Below, one piece after another: positions 57,494 to 64,000 of a stretch of 64,000 nt of DNA; the first letter of the stretch is position 1, and each line of letters starts with the position of its first letter. The translations under genes were made by a program, and so were the position numbers. Origin of the DNA: Flavobacterium bizetiae (GTDB lineage: Bacteria > Bacteroidota > Bacteroidia > Flavobacteriales > Flavobacteriaceae); assembly GCF_902804475.1 (NCBI RefSeq), contig NZ_CADCSU010000032.1, positions 1 to 64,000 of the forward strand, in the 5' to 3' direction. Below the pieces are notes generated by a model. It was not told where the DNA came from, did not search any database, and saw only the letters and a list, made by a program, of their open reading frames with translations.

Positions 57494-58621
57494 ATGAAAA
57501 CATTCAAATCGGTTTTTGAGAACTATGATTGGGATACTATTCAATCTAAAATATACCAAACCACATCAAAAGATGTAGAATGCTCTTTATCTAAAACCAA
57601 ACGAAATCTCGATGACTTTTTGGCTTTGATTTCTCCTGTTGCACAAAATTATCTGGAGCAAATGGCGCAGGAATGCCATGAAATCACCAAAAAACGTTTC
57701 GGAAAAACCATTCAAATGTATGCGCCGCTGTATTTAAGCAACGAATGCCAAAACATCTGTACTTATTGCGGCTTTAGTTTAGACAATAAAATCAAACGAA
57801 AAACCCTTTCTGATGCAGAAATTAAACTTGAAGTAGAAGCTTTAAAAGACCTTGGGTTCGATCACGTTTTATTGGTTACAGGCGAAGCCAATTATACCGT
57901 AAACATTAATTATTTCCTGAATGCCATTGCTTTAATACGAAAAGAGTTTTCGATTATTTCAGTTGAAGTTCAACCGCTTTCTACCGAAGATTATGAGCGA
58001 TTGCATGAAGCTGGTGTTTATTCGGTTTTAGTTTATCAGGAAACGTATCATCAGGAGGTTTATAAAAAGTATCATACAAAAGGCAAAAAATCAAATTTCG
58101 ATTATCGATTAGAAACGCCTGACAGAATTGGAACAGCTGGAATTCACAAAATAGGTTTGGGCGTTTTATTAGGATTGGAAGACTGGCGAACAGATAGTTT
58201 TTTTAATGCTTTGCATCTGGATTATCTTCAGAAGAAATATTGGCAAACGAAATATTCTGTTTCTTTCCCCAGATTACGTCCTGCCGAAGGCATTATCGAA
58301 CCTAATTTTATTATGGATGATAAAGATCTGACCCAACTTATTTGCGCATATCGTTTATGGAATGAAGATCTTGAAATCTCTATTTCGACCCGTGAAAATG
58401 AGAAATTCAGAAACAATATTATTCCAATTGGCGTTACAAGTATGAGCGCGGGTTCTAAAACCAATCCGGGTGGTTATGTCGTTGATCCGCAATCTTTGGA
58501 ACAATTTGAAATCAGTGATGAACGTTCTGCAAAAGAAATTGCCCAAATTATAACAAACTCAGGCTATGAACCTGTTTGGAAAGATTGGGACAGAAATTTT
58601 ATTTCAAATTTTAGATTTTAG
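57494..58621 (+). CDS. thiH: 2-iminoacetate synthase ThiH
   Basis: This radical-SAM enzyme cleaves tyrosine to dehydroglycine for the thiazole ring, so the pathway here is the anaerobic-type ThiH route, not glycine oxidase ThiO. The 375 residues have the cluster motif CQNICTYC (CxxxCxxC, about 86-93), LLVTGEANYTVNINYF and the family end SAGSKTNPGGY. It is downstream of thiG beyond the palindrome. Confidence 0.97.
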   Translation: MKTFKSVFENYDWDTIQSKIYQTTSKDVECSLSKTKRNLDDFLALISPVAQNYLEQMAQECHEITKKRFGKTIQMYAPLYLSNECQNICTYCGFSLDNKIKRKTLSDAEIKLEVEALKDLGFDHVLLVTGEANYTVNINYFLNAIALIRKEFSIISVEVQPLSTEDYERLHEAGVYSVLVYQETYHQEVYKKYHTKGKKSNFDYRLETPDRIGTAGIHKIGLGVLLGLEDWRTDSFFNALHLDYLQKKYWQTKYSVSFPRLRPAEGIIEPNFIMDDKDLTQLICAYRLWNEDLEISISTRENEKFRNNIIPIGVTSMSAGSKTNPGGYVVDPQSLEQFEISDERSAKEIAQIITNSGYEPVWKDWDRNFISNFRF

Positions 58622-58667
58622 ATTTCTGATTTTTTTAATCCTATTTCAACAATCTAAAATCTAAAAT
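58608..58667. repeat. Inverted repeat overlapping the thiH stop codon
   Basis: A perfect 17-bp inverted repeat (58608-58624 with 58651-58667) is built from ATTTTAG units. The left arm contains the thiH stop codon. Similar ATTTTAGATTT units follow polA near 41482-41516. Confidence 0.85.
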
Positions 58668-58687
58668 CAACAATCTAAAATTACAAA

Positions 58688-59398
58688 ATGAGTATTATAC
58701 AAGAATTCCTCCGCTATAACAGACAAACTATTCTACCCGAAATTGGTGACGAAGGACAGGAAAAACTAAAAAAAGCTAAAGTTTTGGTTATTGGTGCCGG
58801 AGGTTTAGGCTGTCCGATTTTGCAATATATTTCGACTGCCGGAGTTGGTTGTATTGGCATTATTGATTTTGATAGGATCGAAATTCACAATTTGCATCGT
58901 CAGATTTTATATACCGAAAATGAAATTGGTCAACTGAAAGCTGTTGTTGCCAAAGAAGTTCTTTCAGAATTAAATCCCTTGATAAAAGTGGAAGCTATTA
59001 CTGAAAAACTGACTTTAGAAAATGCATCAAAAATCATTGAACAATATGATATTGTGGTAGATGGTTGCGATAATTTCACCACCCGTTATTTGGTTAACGA
59101 TACTTGTGTGACTTTACAAAAACCGTTAGTTTACGGAAGTATTTTAAAATTTGAAGGACAGGTTGCCGTTTTCAATCATAACGGAAGTAAAAATTTACGT
59201 GATTTATTTCCCGAAATGCCAGATCCAAAAGATGTCCCGAATTGTAATTTAAATGGCGTTTTAGGAACCTTACCTGGCATGATTGGTACTATGATGGCGC
59301 ACGAAACCCTTAAATTAATTCTGGATTTACCTACTTTAAAAAATGAATTGGTGCTTTTTAATACCTTAAACTGGAACTTTACAAAACTGAATTTCTAG
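58688..59398 (+). CDS. ThiF/MoeB/HesA-family adenylyltransferase
   Basis: This E1-like enzyme adenylates the C-terminal glycine of ThiS (and perhaps MoaD). The 236 residues have the nucleotide loop VIGAGGLGCP (about 35), the DFDRIEIHNLHRQ motif, DGCDNFTTRYLVND, and the candidate thiol cysteine in VPNCNLNGVLG (about 183). The two CxxC pairs that hold zinc in E. coli ThiF and MoeB are absent: the first position reads NLRDLF. There is no rhodanese domain. Its place at the end of the thi operon makes ThiF the best call. It overlaps the convergent MOSC gene by four bases. Confidence 0.9.
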   Translation: MSIIQEFLRYNRQTILPEIGDEGQEKLKKAKVLVIGAGGLGCPILQYISTAGVGCIGIIDFDRIEIHNLHRQILYTENEIGQLKAVVAKEVLSELNPLIKVEAITEKLTLENASKIIEQYDIVVDGCDNFTTRYLVNDTCVTLQKPLVYGSILKFEGQVAVFNHNGSKNLRDLFPEMPDPKDVPNCNLNGVLGTLPGMIGTMMAHETLKLILDLPTLKNELVLFNTLNWNFTKLNF

Positions 59399-60189
59399 AT
59401 AACAATTTCATCCCCAACATTAATAATTCCTGAATTTAAACTCACAATATTGGTCCCGAATAGAACTGAATTGTTTACATTTCTGTATTTACTTAAGGTT
59501 TTCAGAGGTTCTTTTTTTAATTTACCATTGTCAGGATCATTATTCACCATAATGCATCTTCCGCAGGGTTTTATGTTTTTAAACTGAACTTCTCCTATTT
59601 TAAAAGTTGTAAAATCATCTTCTTCATGCGGACTTTGACTACTGATTACGATGTTAGGACGGAATCTTAAAACGGTAATTTTATCCGTTAATTTTTCATT
59701 TAGAAAATCTAAACTTTGACTTCCTATCATTAAATACGGATAACCATCGGCAAGACTTACATTGAAGGTTTCTTTTAGTTTCGAACTTTCGTGTTTGCGA
59801 TCTCCGTTTTTAATGATTTTAACCAATTTACATTCAAAACCTAAATGTTGGCTAAACCATTTAGAAGTGGATTTATTTACTTCTATAACTTCACTTTTAT
59901 CATCCCAGACATTCACTGCTATAGAATTTTCTAAATGTTCCTCAATAGAAAATTCATGCTTTTGATCCTGAAAAGTAATACTGATTTTTCCGTCTGAAAT
60001 TTGCGGATAAAACTGACTCATAATGCGATGTTCTCTTTGCGTTATCATTTGATCTTCAGCATCGATCAACATCCATCTGCGGTCATTTTCGAATCCCATT
60101 TCTTCGGCTAAAGCATTTTGACAGCTAATTCCGGCCAGACTTTTTATTGGGTAGATATAAATTTCTTTTACACTGTAAACTGCGCTCAT
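59395..60189 (-). CDS. MOSC-domain protein (mARC/YcbX-like)
   Basis: The 264-residue protein has an N-terminal MOSC beta-barrel domain (IYIYPIKSLAGISCQNAL, GFENDRRWMLIDAED) and a C-terminal MOSC domain with RFRPNIVIS and KPCGRCIMVNNDPDNG, whose cysteine is the expected molybdenum-cofactor ligand. Relatives (YcbX, mARC) reduce N-hydroxylated compounds and need a separate electron donor. It has no ferredoxin domain. It lies head-to-tail with aat. Confidence 0.92.
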   Translation of the reverse strand: MSAVYSVKEIYIYPIKSLAGISCQNALAEEMGFENDRRWMLIDAEDQMITQREHRIMSQFYPQISDGKISITFQDQKHEFSIEEHLENSIAVNVWDDKSEVIEVNKSTSKWFSQHLGFECKLVKIIKNGDRKHESSKLKETFNVSLADGYPYLMIGSQSLDFLNEKLTDKITVLRFRPNIVISSQSPHEEDDFTTFKIGEVQFKNIKPCGRCIMVNNDPDNGKLKKEPLKTLSKYRNVNNSVLFGTNIVSLNSGIINVGDEIVI

Positions 60190-60830
60190 TATTCCTTATT
60201 TTCTATAATAGACATAAATTCTTCACGATCGATTTCGCGGCAACCTAAACTTTCTAAATGCGGATTATAAACCTGACAATCTAAAAGTTTATAATTTTCT
60301 TTTTTTAGATGATTAACCAAAGCAATAAAAGCTACTTTTGAAGCATTTGACACTTTTGAAAACATACTTTCTCCACAAAAAACATGGCCTAAATCTATTC
60401 CGTACAAACCTCCAACAAGAACCTCATCTTGCCAAACCTCAACAGACTTTGCAATTCCCTGTTCGTTCAGTTTACAATAAGCATCAATCATTTCGTTTGA
60501 AATCCAGGTTCCGTTCTGACCATCACGTTTTATATTCTGGCAATTCGAAATAACAGCCGCAAAGTTTTGATTAAACGTAACTTTAAACTGATTTCTATTC
60601 AGGATATTACGCATACTTTTAGACACAATCAATTCATCCAGAAACAAAACCATTCTTGGATCCGGTGACCACCAAAGAATTGGATCTCCTTCATTAAACC
60701 AAGGAAAAATTCCGCTTTTGTAAGCCAACTTCAATCGTTCCGGATCTAAGTCGCCACCAATGGCCAAAATTCCTTCTTCATCAGACTCTGAAACCGGAGG
60801 AAAAAATAAATCGTTGAATACGTAGTACAT
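60189..60830 (-). CDS. aat: Leucyl/phenylalanyl-tRNA-protein transferase
   Basis: The 213-residue enzyme adds Leu or Phe to N-terminal Lys or Arg of proteins in the N-end rule pathway. It shows FPPVSESDEEGILAIGGDL, SGIFPWFNEGDPILWWSPDPR, NGTWISNEMIDAYCKL and GESMFSKVSNASKVA. It shares a base with the MOSC start and the two are co-transcribed. Confidence 0.95.
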   Translation of the reverse strand: MYYVFNDLFFPPVSESDEEGILAIGGDLDPERLKLAYKSGIFPWFNEGDPILWWSPDPRMVLFLDELIVSKSMRNILNRNQFKVTFNQNFAAVISNCQNIKRDGQNGTWISNEMIDAYCKLNEQGIAKSVEVWQDEVLVGGLYGIDLGHVFCGESMFSKVSNASKVAFIALVNHLKKENYKLLDCQVYNPHLESLGCREIDREEFMSIIENKE

Positions 60831-61177
60831 TTTTTAAATTCCAAAATTTTTAAATTCCAAATTCCAAGCGTTGAGTAAACCTTTGTCAAAGTTTTGAACT
60901 TTGACAAAGGTTTATGTACACAATCTTGTCATTTCGACCGAAGGGAGAAATCGCACTAGTTGCTCACAATTATCGATATTTTTTGACGATTTTCGTGTGT
61001 GATTTCTCGTTCCTCGAAATGACAACATTGCATCAAACATTGCGGATGCTGTAAACGAAGATTCCTCATTCTTCGGAATGACATAAAATGCGTTGAGTCT
61101 TCAATACAAAAAATTCCAAACCCCAATTGCATATTTATGAATTGGAATTTGGAATTTATTTTTTGAATTTTAAACTT
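60831..61177. repeat. Repeat-rich spacer between aat and the DUF3127 gene
   Basis: There is no gene in these 347 bases, but several repeats are stacked. A 17-bp perfect palindrome with three-base loop (60877-60893 with 60897-60913) repeats the CTTTGTCAAAG family of 47679. GTCATTTCG-family arms lie at 60927-60952, 61001-61024 (inverse) and 61060-61083 (inverse), related to 41527. AAATTCC-type arms flank the whole (about 60851-60867 with 61141-61157). GCGTTGAGT occurs as a direct repeat near 60868 and 61090. Confidence 0.85.
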
Positions 61178-61549
61178 TTAGAACGGTAAATCGTCTGGTT
61201 CGTCTTCGTTTAAGTTAGTTGCCGGAGCAAAAGCTTCTGCAGCTGGCATAGCTGGAGTTTGTCCAGGACCTTCTGGTGCTAATCTTTCGATTCTCCAACC
61301 TTGAATACTATTGAAATATCTGGTTTCTCCTTGTGGATTAACCCATTCTCTTCCTCTTAAATTGATAGAAACTTTTACGGCCTCACCTTGCTTGTAGCTA
61401 CTTAATAAATCGCATTTATCTTGTGTAAATTCGATCAAAATATGCTGTGGATACTGCTCATCTGTGGTAACAACCAACTCTCTTTTTTTGAATGCAGCAC
61501 TAACTTGTTGCTCTGGGTTAACCACTTTTACTTTTCCTGTAACTTCCAT
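61178..61549 (-). CDS. DUF3127 protein with SSB-like OB segment and SSB-like acidic tip
   Basis: The 123-residue protein is annotated in databases as DUF3127, function unknown. By eye, residues about 4-90 follow the strand order of bacterial single-stranded-DNA-binding proteins: MEVTGKVKVVNPEQQV, then HILIEFTQDKCDLLSSY, then KQGEAVKVSINLRGREW and QGETRYFNSIQGWRIERL, comparable to the SSB pattern 'kkGsqVyieGrLrtreyqdkdGqkry...'. A Pro/Ala linker follows and the extreme C-terminus is EDEPDDLPF, close to the SSB tip DDDIPF that recruits repair proteins. What is seen is the resemblance; DNA binding is inference. It is transcribed with or just after the flavin reductase gene. Confidence 0.88.
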   Translation of the reverse strand: MEVTGKVKVVNPEQQVSAAFKKRELVVTTDEQYPQHILIEFTQDKCDLLSSYKQGEAVKVSINLRGREWVNPQGETRYFNSIQGWRIERLAPEGPGQTPAMPAAEAFAPATNLNEDEPDDLPF

Positions 61550-61580
61550 CTTCTTCTATATTAATTATTGTTTCTTTTCT

Positions 61581-62456
61581 CTATTTCTTTGCTAAAAGCA
61601 CTTTCCATGCCGATGAAATATCATCTTTATTGAGATATTTTTTCGCTTCTAAGTGCACCTTTTCCTGATCATCGGAACTTAATACTCCTTTTACTGAAAA
61701 GTTTTCTTTCACAAATATACTAACTTCTTCCGTTGTAGGCAAGGCTTCAATGTTACCTAATTTACCCAGGTCATTTCCGTTAAAAACGGGACTTTGCCTA
61801 ATATGATTCGGGATCACATCTACTCCAACCCCCAGCGTTGTTAAGGGTTTTGGCACTTCAAAAAGTCCTTCATTCGATCTTGAATACCAGTTACTTCCTA
61901 ATCTCGAAACCAGATCAATTTTATGCTGATCGATGGCTCCGTTTTCATCTAAAATAGCTTCGTGAATGTGAATTTTTACTACTTCACAAAGAATCAAATT
62001 CCCTGCTCCGCCCTGATTTCCTAACGGAATAATCTGCGTGACTTTGCATTCAAACTGCACCGGCGACTCTTTTACGCGATAAGGTTTAACAAAATCCGAA
62101 GGGATTTGTGTTAATCCTGCTTTGATAAATTCGTTTACCCCTTCTCCATATTCTGTACTTGCCAATGAGGTTTGCTGTACAATATCATAATTGACAACAT
62201 TAATCACCACTTCGCGGGTCGCCTCTGCATTGATTAAGGTATGTTTTACAGTATTATCACGTACACGACGTGCCGGCGAAAAAACCAAAATTGGCGGATT
62301 GGCACTGAACACATTAAAGAAACTAAATGGCGACAAATTCGGGATTCCTTTTGTACTAATGGTACTTGCAAATGCAATAGGCCTTGGCCCTACAGCACTT
62401 TGCAAATAACCCTGCAGTTTTGCCGTTGGTATTTCTTTAGGATCGATACTAATCAT
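61581..62456 (-). CDS. Flavin reductase family protein (FMN-binding split barrel)
   Basis: The protein has 291 residues from the ATG at 62456 (MISIDPKEIPTAKLQGYLQ); an in-frame ATG at 62483 adds nine residues unlike the family. It has the flavin-reductase split-barrel segments VGPRPIAFASTISTKGIPNL, FNVFSANPPILVFSP and REVVINVVNYDIV. The C-terminal 90 residues are an extra part typical of the larger Bacteroidota members. The probable role is FMN or FAD reduction or another flavin-dependent reaction; the partner is unknown. Confidence 0.9.
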   Translation of the reverse strand: MISIDPKEIPTAKLQGYLQSAVGPRPIAFASTISTKGIPNLSPFSFFNVFSANPPILVFSPARRVRDNTVKHTLINAEATREVVINVVNYDIVQQTSLASTEYGEGVNEFIKAGLTQIPSDFVKPYRVKESPVQFECKVTQIIPLGNQGGAGNLILCEVVKIHIHEAILDENGAIDQHKIDLVSRLGSNWYSRSNEGLFEVPKPLTTLGVGVDVIPNHIRQSPVFNGNDLGKLGNIEALPTTEEVSIFVKENFSVKGVLSSDDQEKVHLEAKKYLNKDDISSAWKVLLAKK

Positions 62457-62617
62457 AGAATTTTCTTTTTTACCAAATCTCATTTTGGTAACTGCAAAAG
62501 TAGAGAAATGGTTTATTCAAAAGAAATAGTTTTAGATTTAAAAACAAAAAATCTTTAGCTGTTTATAAAATATTAAATGTGTTTATTTCGTTATATTTAT
62601 ACCACAAAAAAATATTT

Positions 62618-63766
62618 ATGTCTTTTTCCGAAAGAAGAAATACAACCCGTTGGATTATTATTTTTATTTCCTTTTTAATCATTTCGTTGATTCTTTGGAA
62701 CACTTATACTTTTTTTCAAATTTTTAAAAACGAAGAAAGACTAAAGATGAATCTTTGGGCGAATGCGCAAAAGACATTGGTTAACGCAGATGAAAATACT
62801 GATTTAGATTTACCTCTCGATATTTTAAACAACAACACTTCGGTTCCTGTTATGCTTACCATGTATAACAAAGTGATTAGTTCTGTAAATGTTCCTGAAG
62901 AAGTTCTGGCAGACAAAAAGAAATCAATGTCTTACCTGAATAGTTTAAAAAGCGAAAATGAGCCCATCATAATCGAATACGCACCGGGAAAACATCAGGA
63001 AGTTTATTACGGAAACTCGGCATTACTTAACAAACTCAAGTACTATCCGGTAGCTTTATTACTGATTATCTTTTTGTTTGGCGCTCTGATTTATAACTTT
63101 TACAGAAGTAACAAAATGGCAACCCAAAATAAACTCTGGGCGGGAATGGCCAAAGAAACCGCACATCAAATTGGGACGCCTTTATCTTCTTTAATTGGCT
63201 GGGTCGAAATATTAAAAACAGAAGAAATTGATCAGTCTATAACGACTGAAATAGAAAAAGATATCGAGCGATTGCAAACCATTACGGATCGTTTTTCTAA
63301 AATTGGATCGGTTCCTGTTTTAGAACAACATGATATTATTACGGAAACATTGCGTACTTATGAATACTTGCAATCCCGTTTTTCTAAACAGGTTACTTTT
63401 TCCTATAATGCTCCAAAAGAACCTATTTTAGTCATGATAAATCCAACGCTGCACAGCTGGACGATCGAAAATTTAGTCAAAAATGCTATTGATGCCATGA
63501 AGGGAAAAGGCAGCTTAGATCTTCGAATTGAACAAGATGCACATCATGTAAAAATAAACGTAAAGGATTCGGGAACAGGAATTGCTAAAAACCAGTTTAA
63601 AACCATTTTCGAACCTGGTTTTACAACTAAAAAACGCGGTTGGGGATTGGGACTTTCTTTAACCAAACGAATCGTTGAGGAATATCATAGCGGCAAAATA
63701 AAAGTTTTACATTCTGAAATTGGAAAAGGAACTACATTTCAGATTTCTCTAAATAAAAAAGTGTAG
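62618..63766 (+). CDS. Orphan membrane sensor histidine kinase
   Basis: The 382-residue kinase (ATG at 62618, MSFSERRNTTRWIIIF) has two membrane helices (about 12-32 and 147-167) around a sensor loop of about 115 residues. Then come the H box KETAHQIGTPLSSLIGW (His about 188), the N box NLVKNAIDAMKGKG and G boxes DSGTGIAKN and GWGLGLSLTKRI. The H box has GTP rather than the common RTP. No response regulator is adjacent. Its stop codon lies inside the terminator stem. Confidence 0.92.
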   Translation: MSFSERRNTTRWIIIFISFLIISLILWNTYTFFQIFKNEERLKMNLWANAQKTLVNADENTDLDLPLDILNNNTSVPVMLTMYNKVISSVNVPEEVLADKKKSMSYLNSLKSENEPIIIEYAPGKHQEVYYGNSALLNKLKYYPVALLLIIFLFGALIYNFYRSNKMATQNKLWAGMAKETAHQIGTPLSSLIGWVEILKTEEIDQSITTEIEKDIERLQTITDRFSKIGSVPVLEQHDIITETLRTYEYLQSRFSKQVTFSYNAPKEPILVMINPTLHSWTIENLVKNAIDAMKGKGSLDLRIEQDAHHVKINVKDSGTGIAKNQFKTIFEPGFTTKKRGWGLGLSLTKRIVEEYHSGKIKVLHSEIGKGTTFQISLNKKV

Positions 63767-63797
63767 CAAAAATTACTTTACTACACTTTTAATGTTT
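63757..63797. terminator. Terminator overlapping the kinase stop codon
   Basis: A 10-bp perfect stem (AAAAGTGTAG at 63757-63766 with CTACACTTTT at 63781-63790) is followed by a T-run; the left arm includes the TAG stop. Confidence 0.8.
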
Positions 63798-63815
63798 TTT
63801 TATTTCTGAACATTT

Positions 63816-63886
63816 TGTCAGGTTGAGCGAAGTCGAAACCCTTTATATTCAATCAGGACCTGGCTTCGACTTCGCTCAGCCTGACA
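63816..63886. repeat. Palindromic element, TGTCAGGTTGAGCG family
   Basis: A 22-bp arm (63816-63837) matches the reverse complement of 63865-63886 with one mismatch (a G-U pair in RNA), around a 27-bp loop. Layout is like the GTCATTTCG family but the sequence differs. Confidence 0.88.
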
Positions 63887-63909
63887 TCCGTCAAAACAAT
63901 TATTATTAA

Positions 63910-64000
63910 CTATAAATTCGCCTGAATACTTTTAGCCAAAGCTTCAAACTCTTCTTTAGAAAGTTTTACTTTATTATGAAAACGCATTTCATCCATTTCG
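63910..64000 (-). CDS. C-terminal end of a probable HIT-family protein (partial)
   Basis: The last 29 codons before a TAG stop read EMDEMRFHNKVKLSKEEF followed by EALAKSIQANL. The pattern 'xxDMxFxxxKxxLSxEEfexiAxxI' resembles the C-terminus of Bacteroidota HIT (histidine triad) hydrolases. The diagnostic HxHxH motif lies outside the window, so this is tentative. Confidence 0.5.
   Translation of the reverse strand, partial: EMDEMRFHNKVKLSKEEFEALAKSIQANL

Overview
The window is a stretch of AT-rich chromosome from a member of the Bacteroidota, very probably a Flavobacterium. Four things point there: the alternative complex III plus cytochrome oxidase cluster (actABCDEF-coxBA); promoters of the Bacteroidota type (TTTG, 17-21 nt, TAnnTTTG); A-rich leaders with little Shine-Dalgarno sequence; and family-typical proteins (DUF3127, DUF2723/GT117, DUF4920, paired Tat-type ferritin-like proteins). 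No phage, insertion sequence, CRISPR array or replication origin was seen. Most genes are housekeeping.

Layout. 1-3681 (-): the first 1227 codons of a giant secreted lectin-type adhesin whose last visible part is near-identical 243-bp repeats; it runs off the left edge. 4177-7480 (-): queG, a cytochrome P450 and ruvB. 7656-19051 (-): the respiratory operon, in which ACIII oxidises quinol and passes electrons to an A1-type haem-copper oxidase; a consensus promoter lies upstream of actA. 19271-20526: a SPOR-domain protein and a DUF4920 protein. 20682-25341 (-): rimP-nusA-infB with a textbook promoter. 25516-28815 (+): a tandem universal stress protein, an aldehyde dehydrogenase and an AraC regulator. 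29054-29292 (-): a duplicated tRNA-Gln(UUG)-terminator unit. 29538-35185: a large DUF2723 membrane protein, a polysaccharide deacetylase, a thioredoxin-like protein without catalytic cysteines, and a membrane metallophosphoesterase. 35360-38305 (-): a two-component system flanked by three paralogous small Lys/Ala-rich secreted proteins. 38634-44501: polA, a LacI regulator and two ferritin-like proteins. 44695-47603 (+): rplM-rpsI and rpsB-tsf, the latter with a structured leader. 47818-52007: M3 peptidase, a queuosine-precursor transporter, a lipoprotein and tag. 52098-59398 (+): a thiamine operon under a TPP riboswitch (thiS, thiC, tenI-like, thiD, thiE, thiG, thiH, thiF-like). 59395-62456 (-): MOSC protein, aat, DUF3127 and a flavin reductase. 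62618-63766 (+): an orphan histidine kinase. 63910-64000 (-): the last 29 codons of a probable HIT protein.

The intergenic DNA is unusual: many spacers carry long perfect or near-perfect inverted repeats (16-30 bp arms), in several sequence families, some recurring at distant places in the window. They look like small non-coding mobile or REP/MITE-type elements and are reported one by one.

The most interesting candidates for new biology are: (i) the DUF3127 protein, whose central segment reads like an SSB-type OB fold and which ends in an acidic DDLPF tip like the SSB protein-interaction tail; (ii) the two-component system with three secreted basic mini-proteins; (iii) the structured rpsB leader; (iv) the cysteine-less thioredoxin; and (v) the dispersed palindromic elements.
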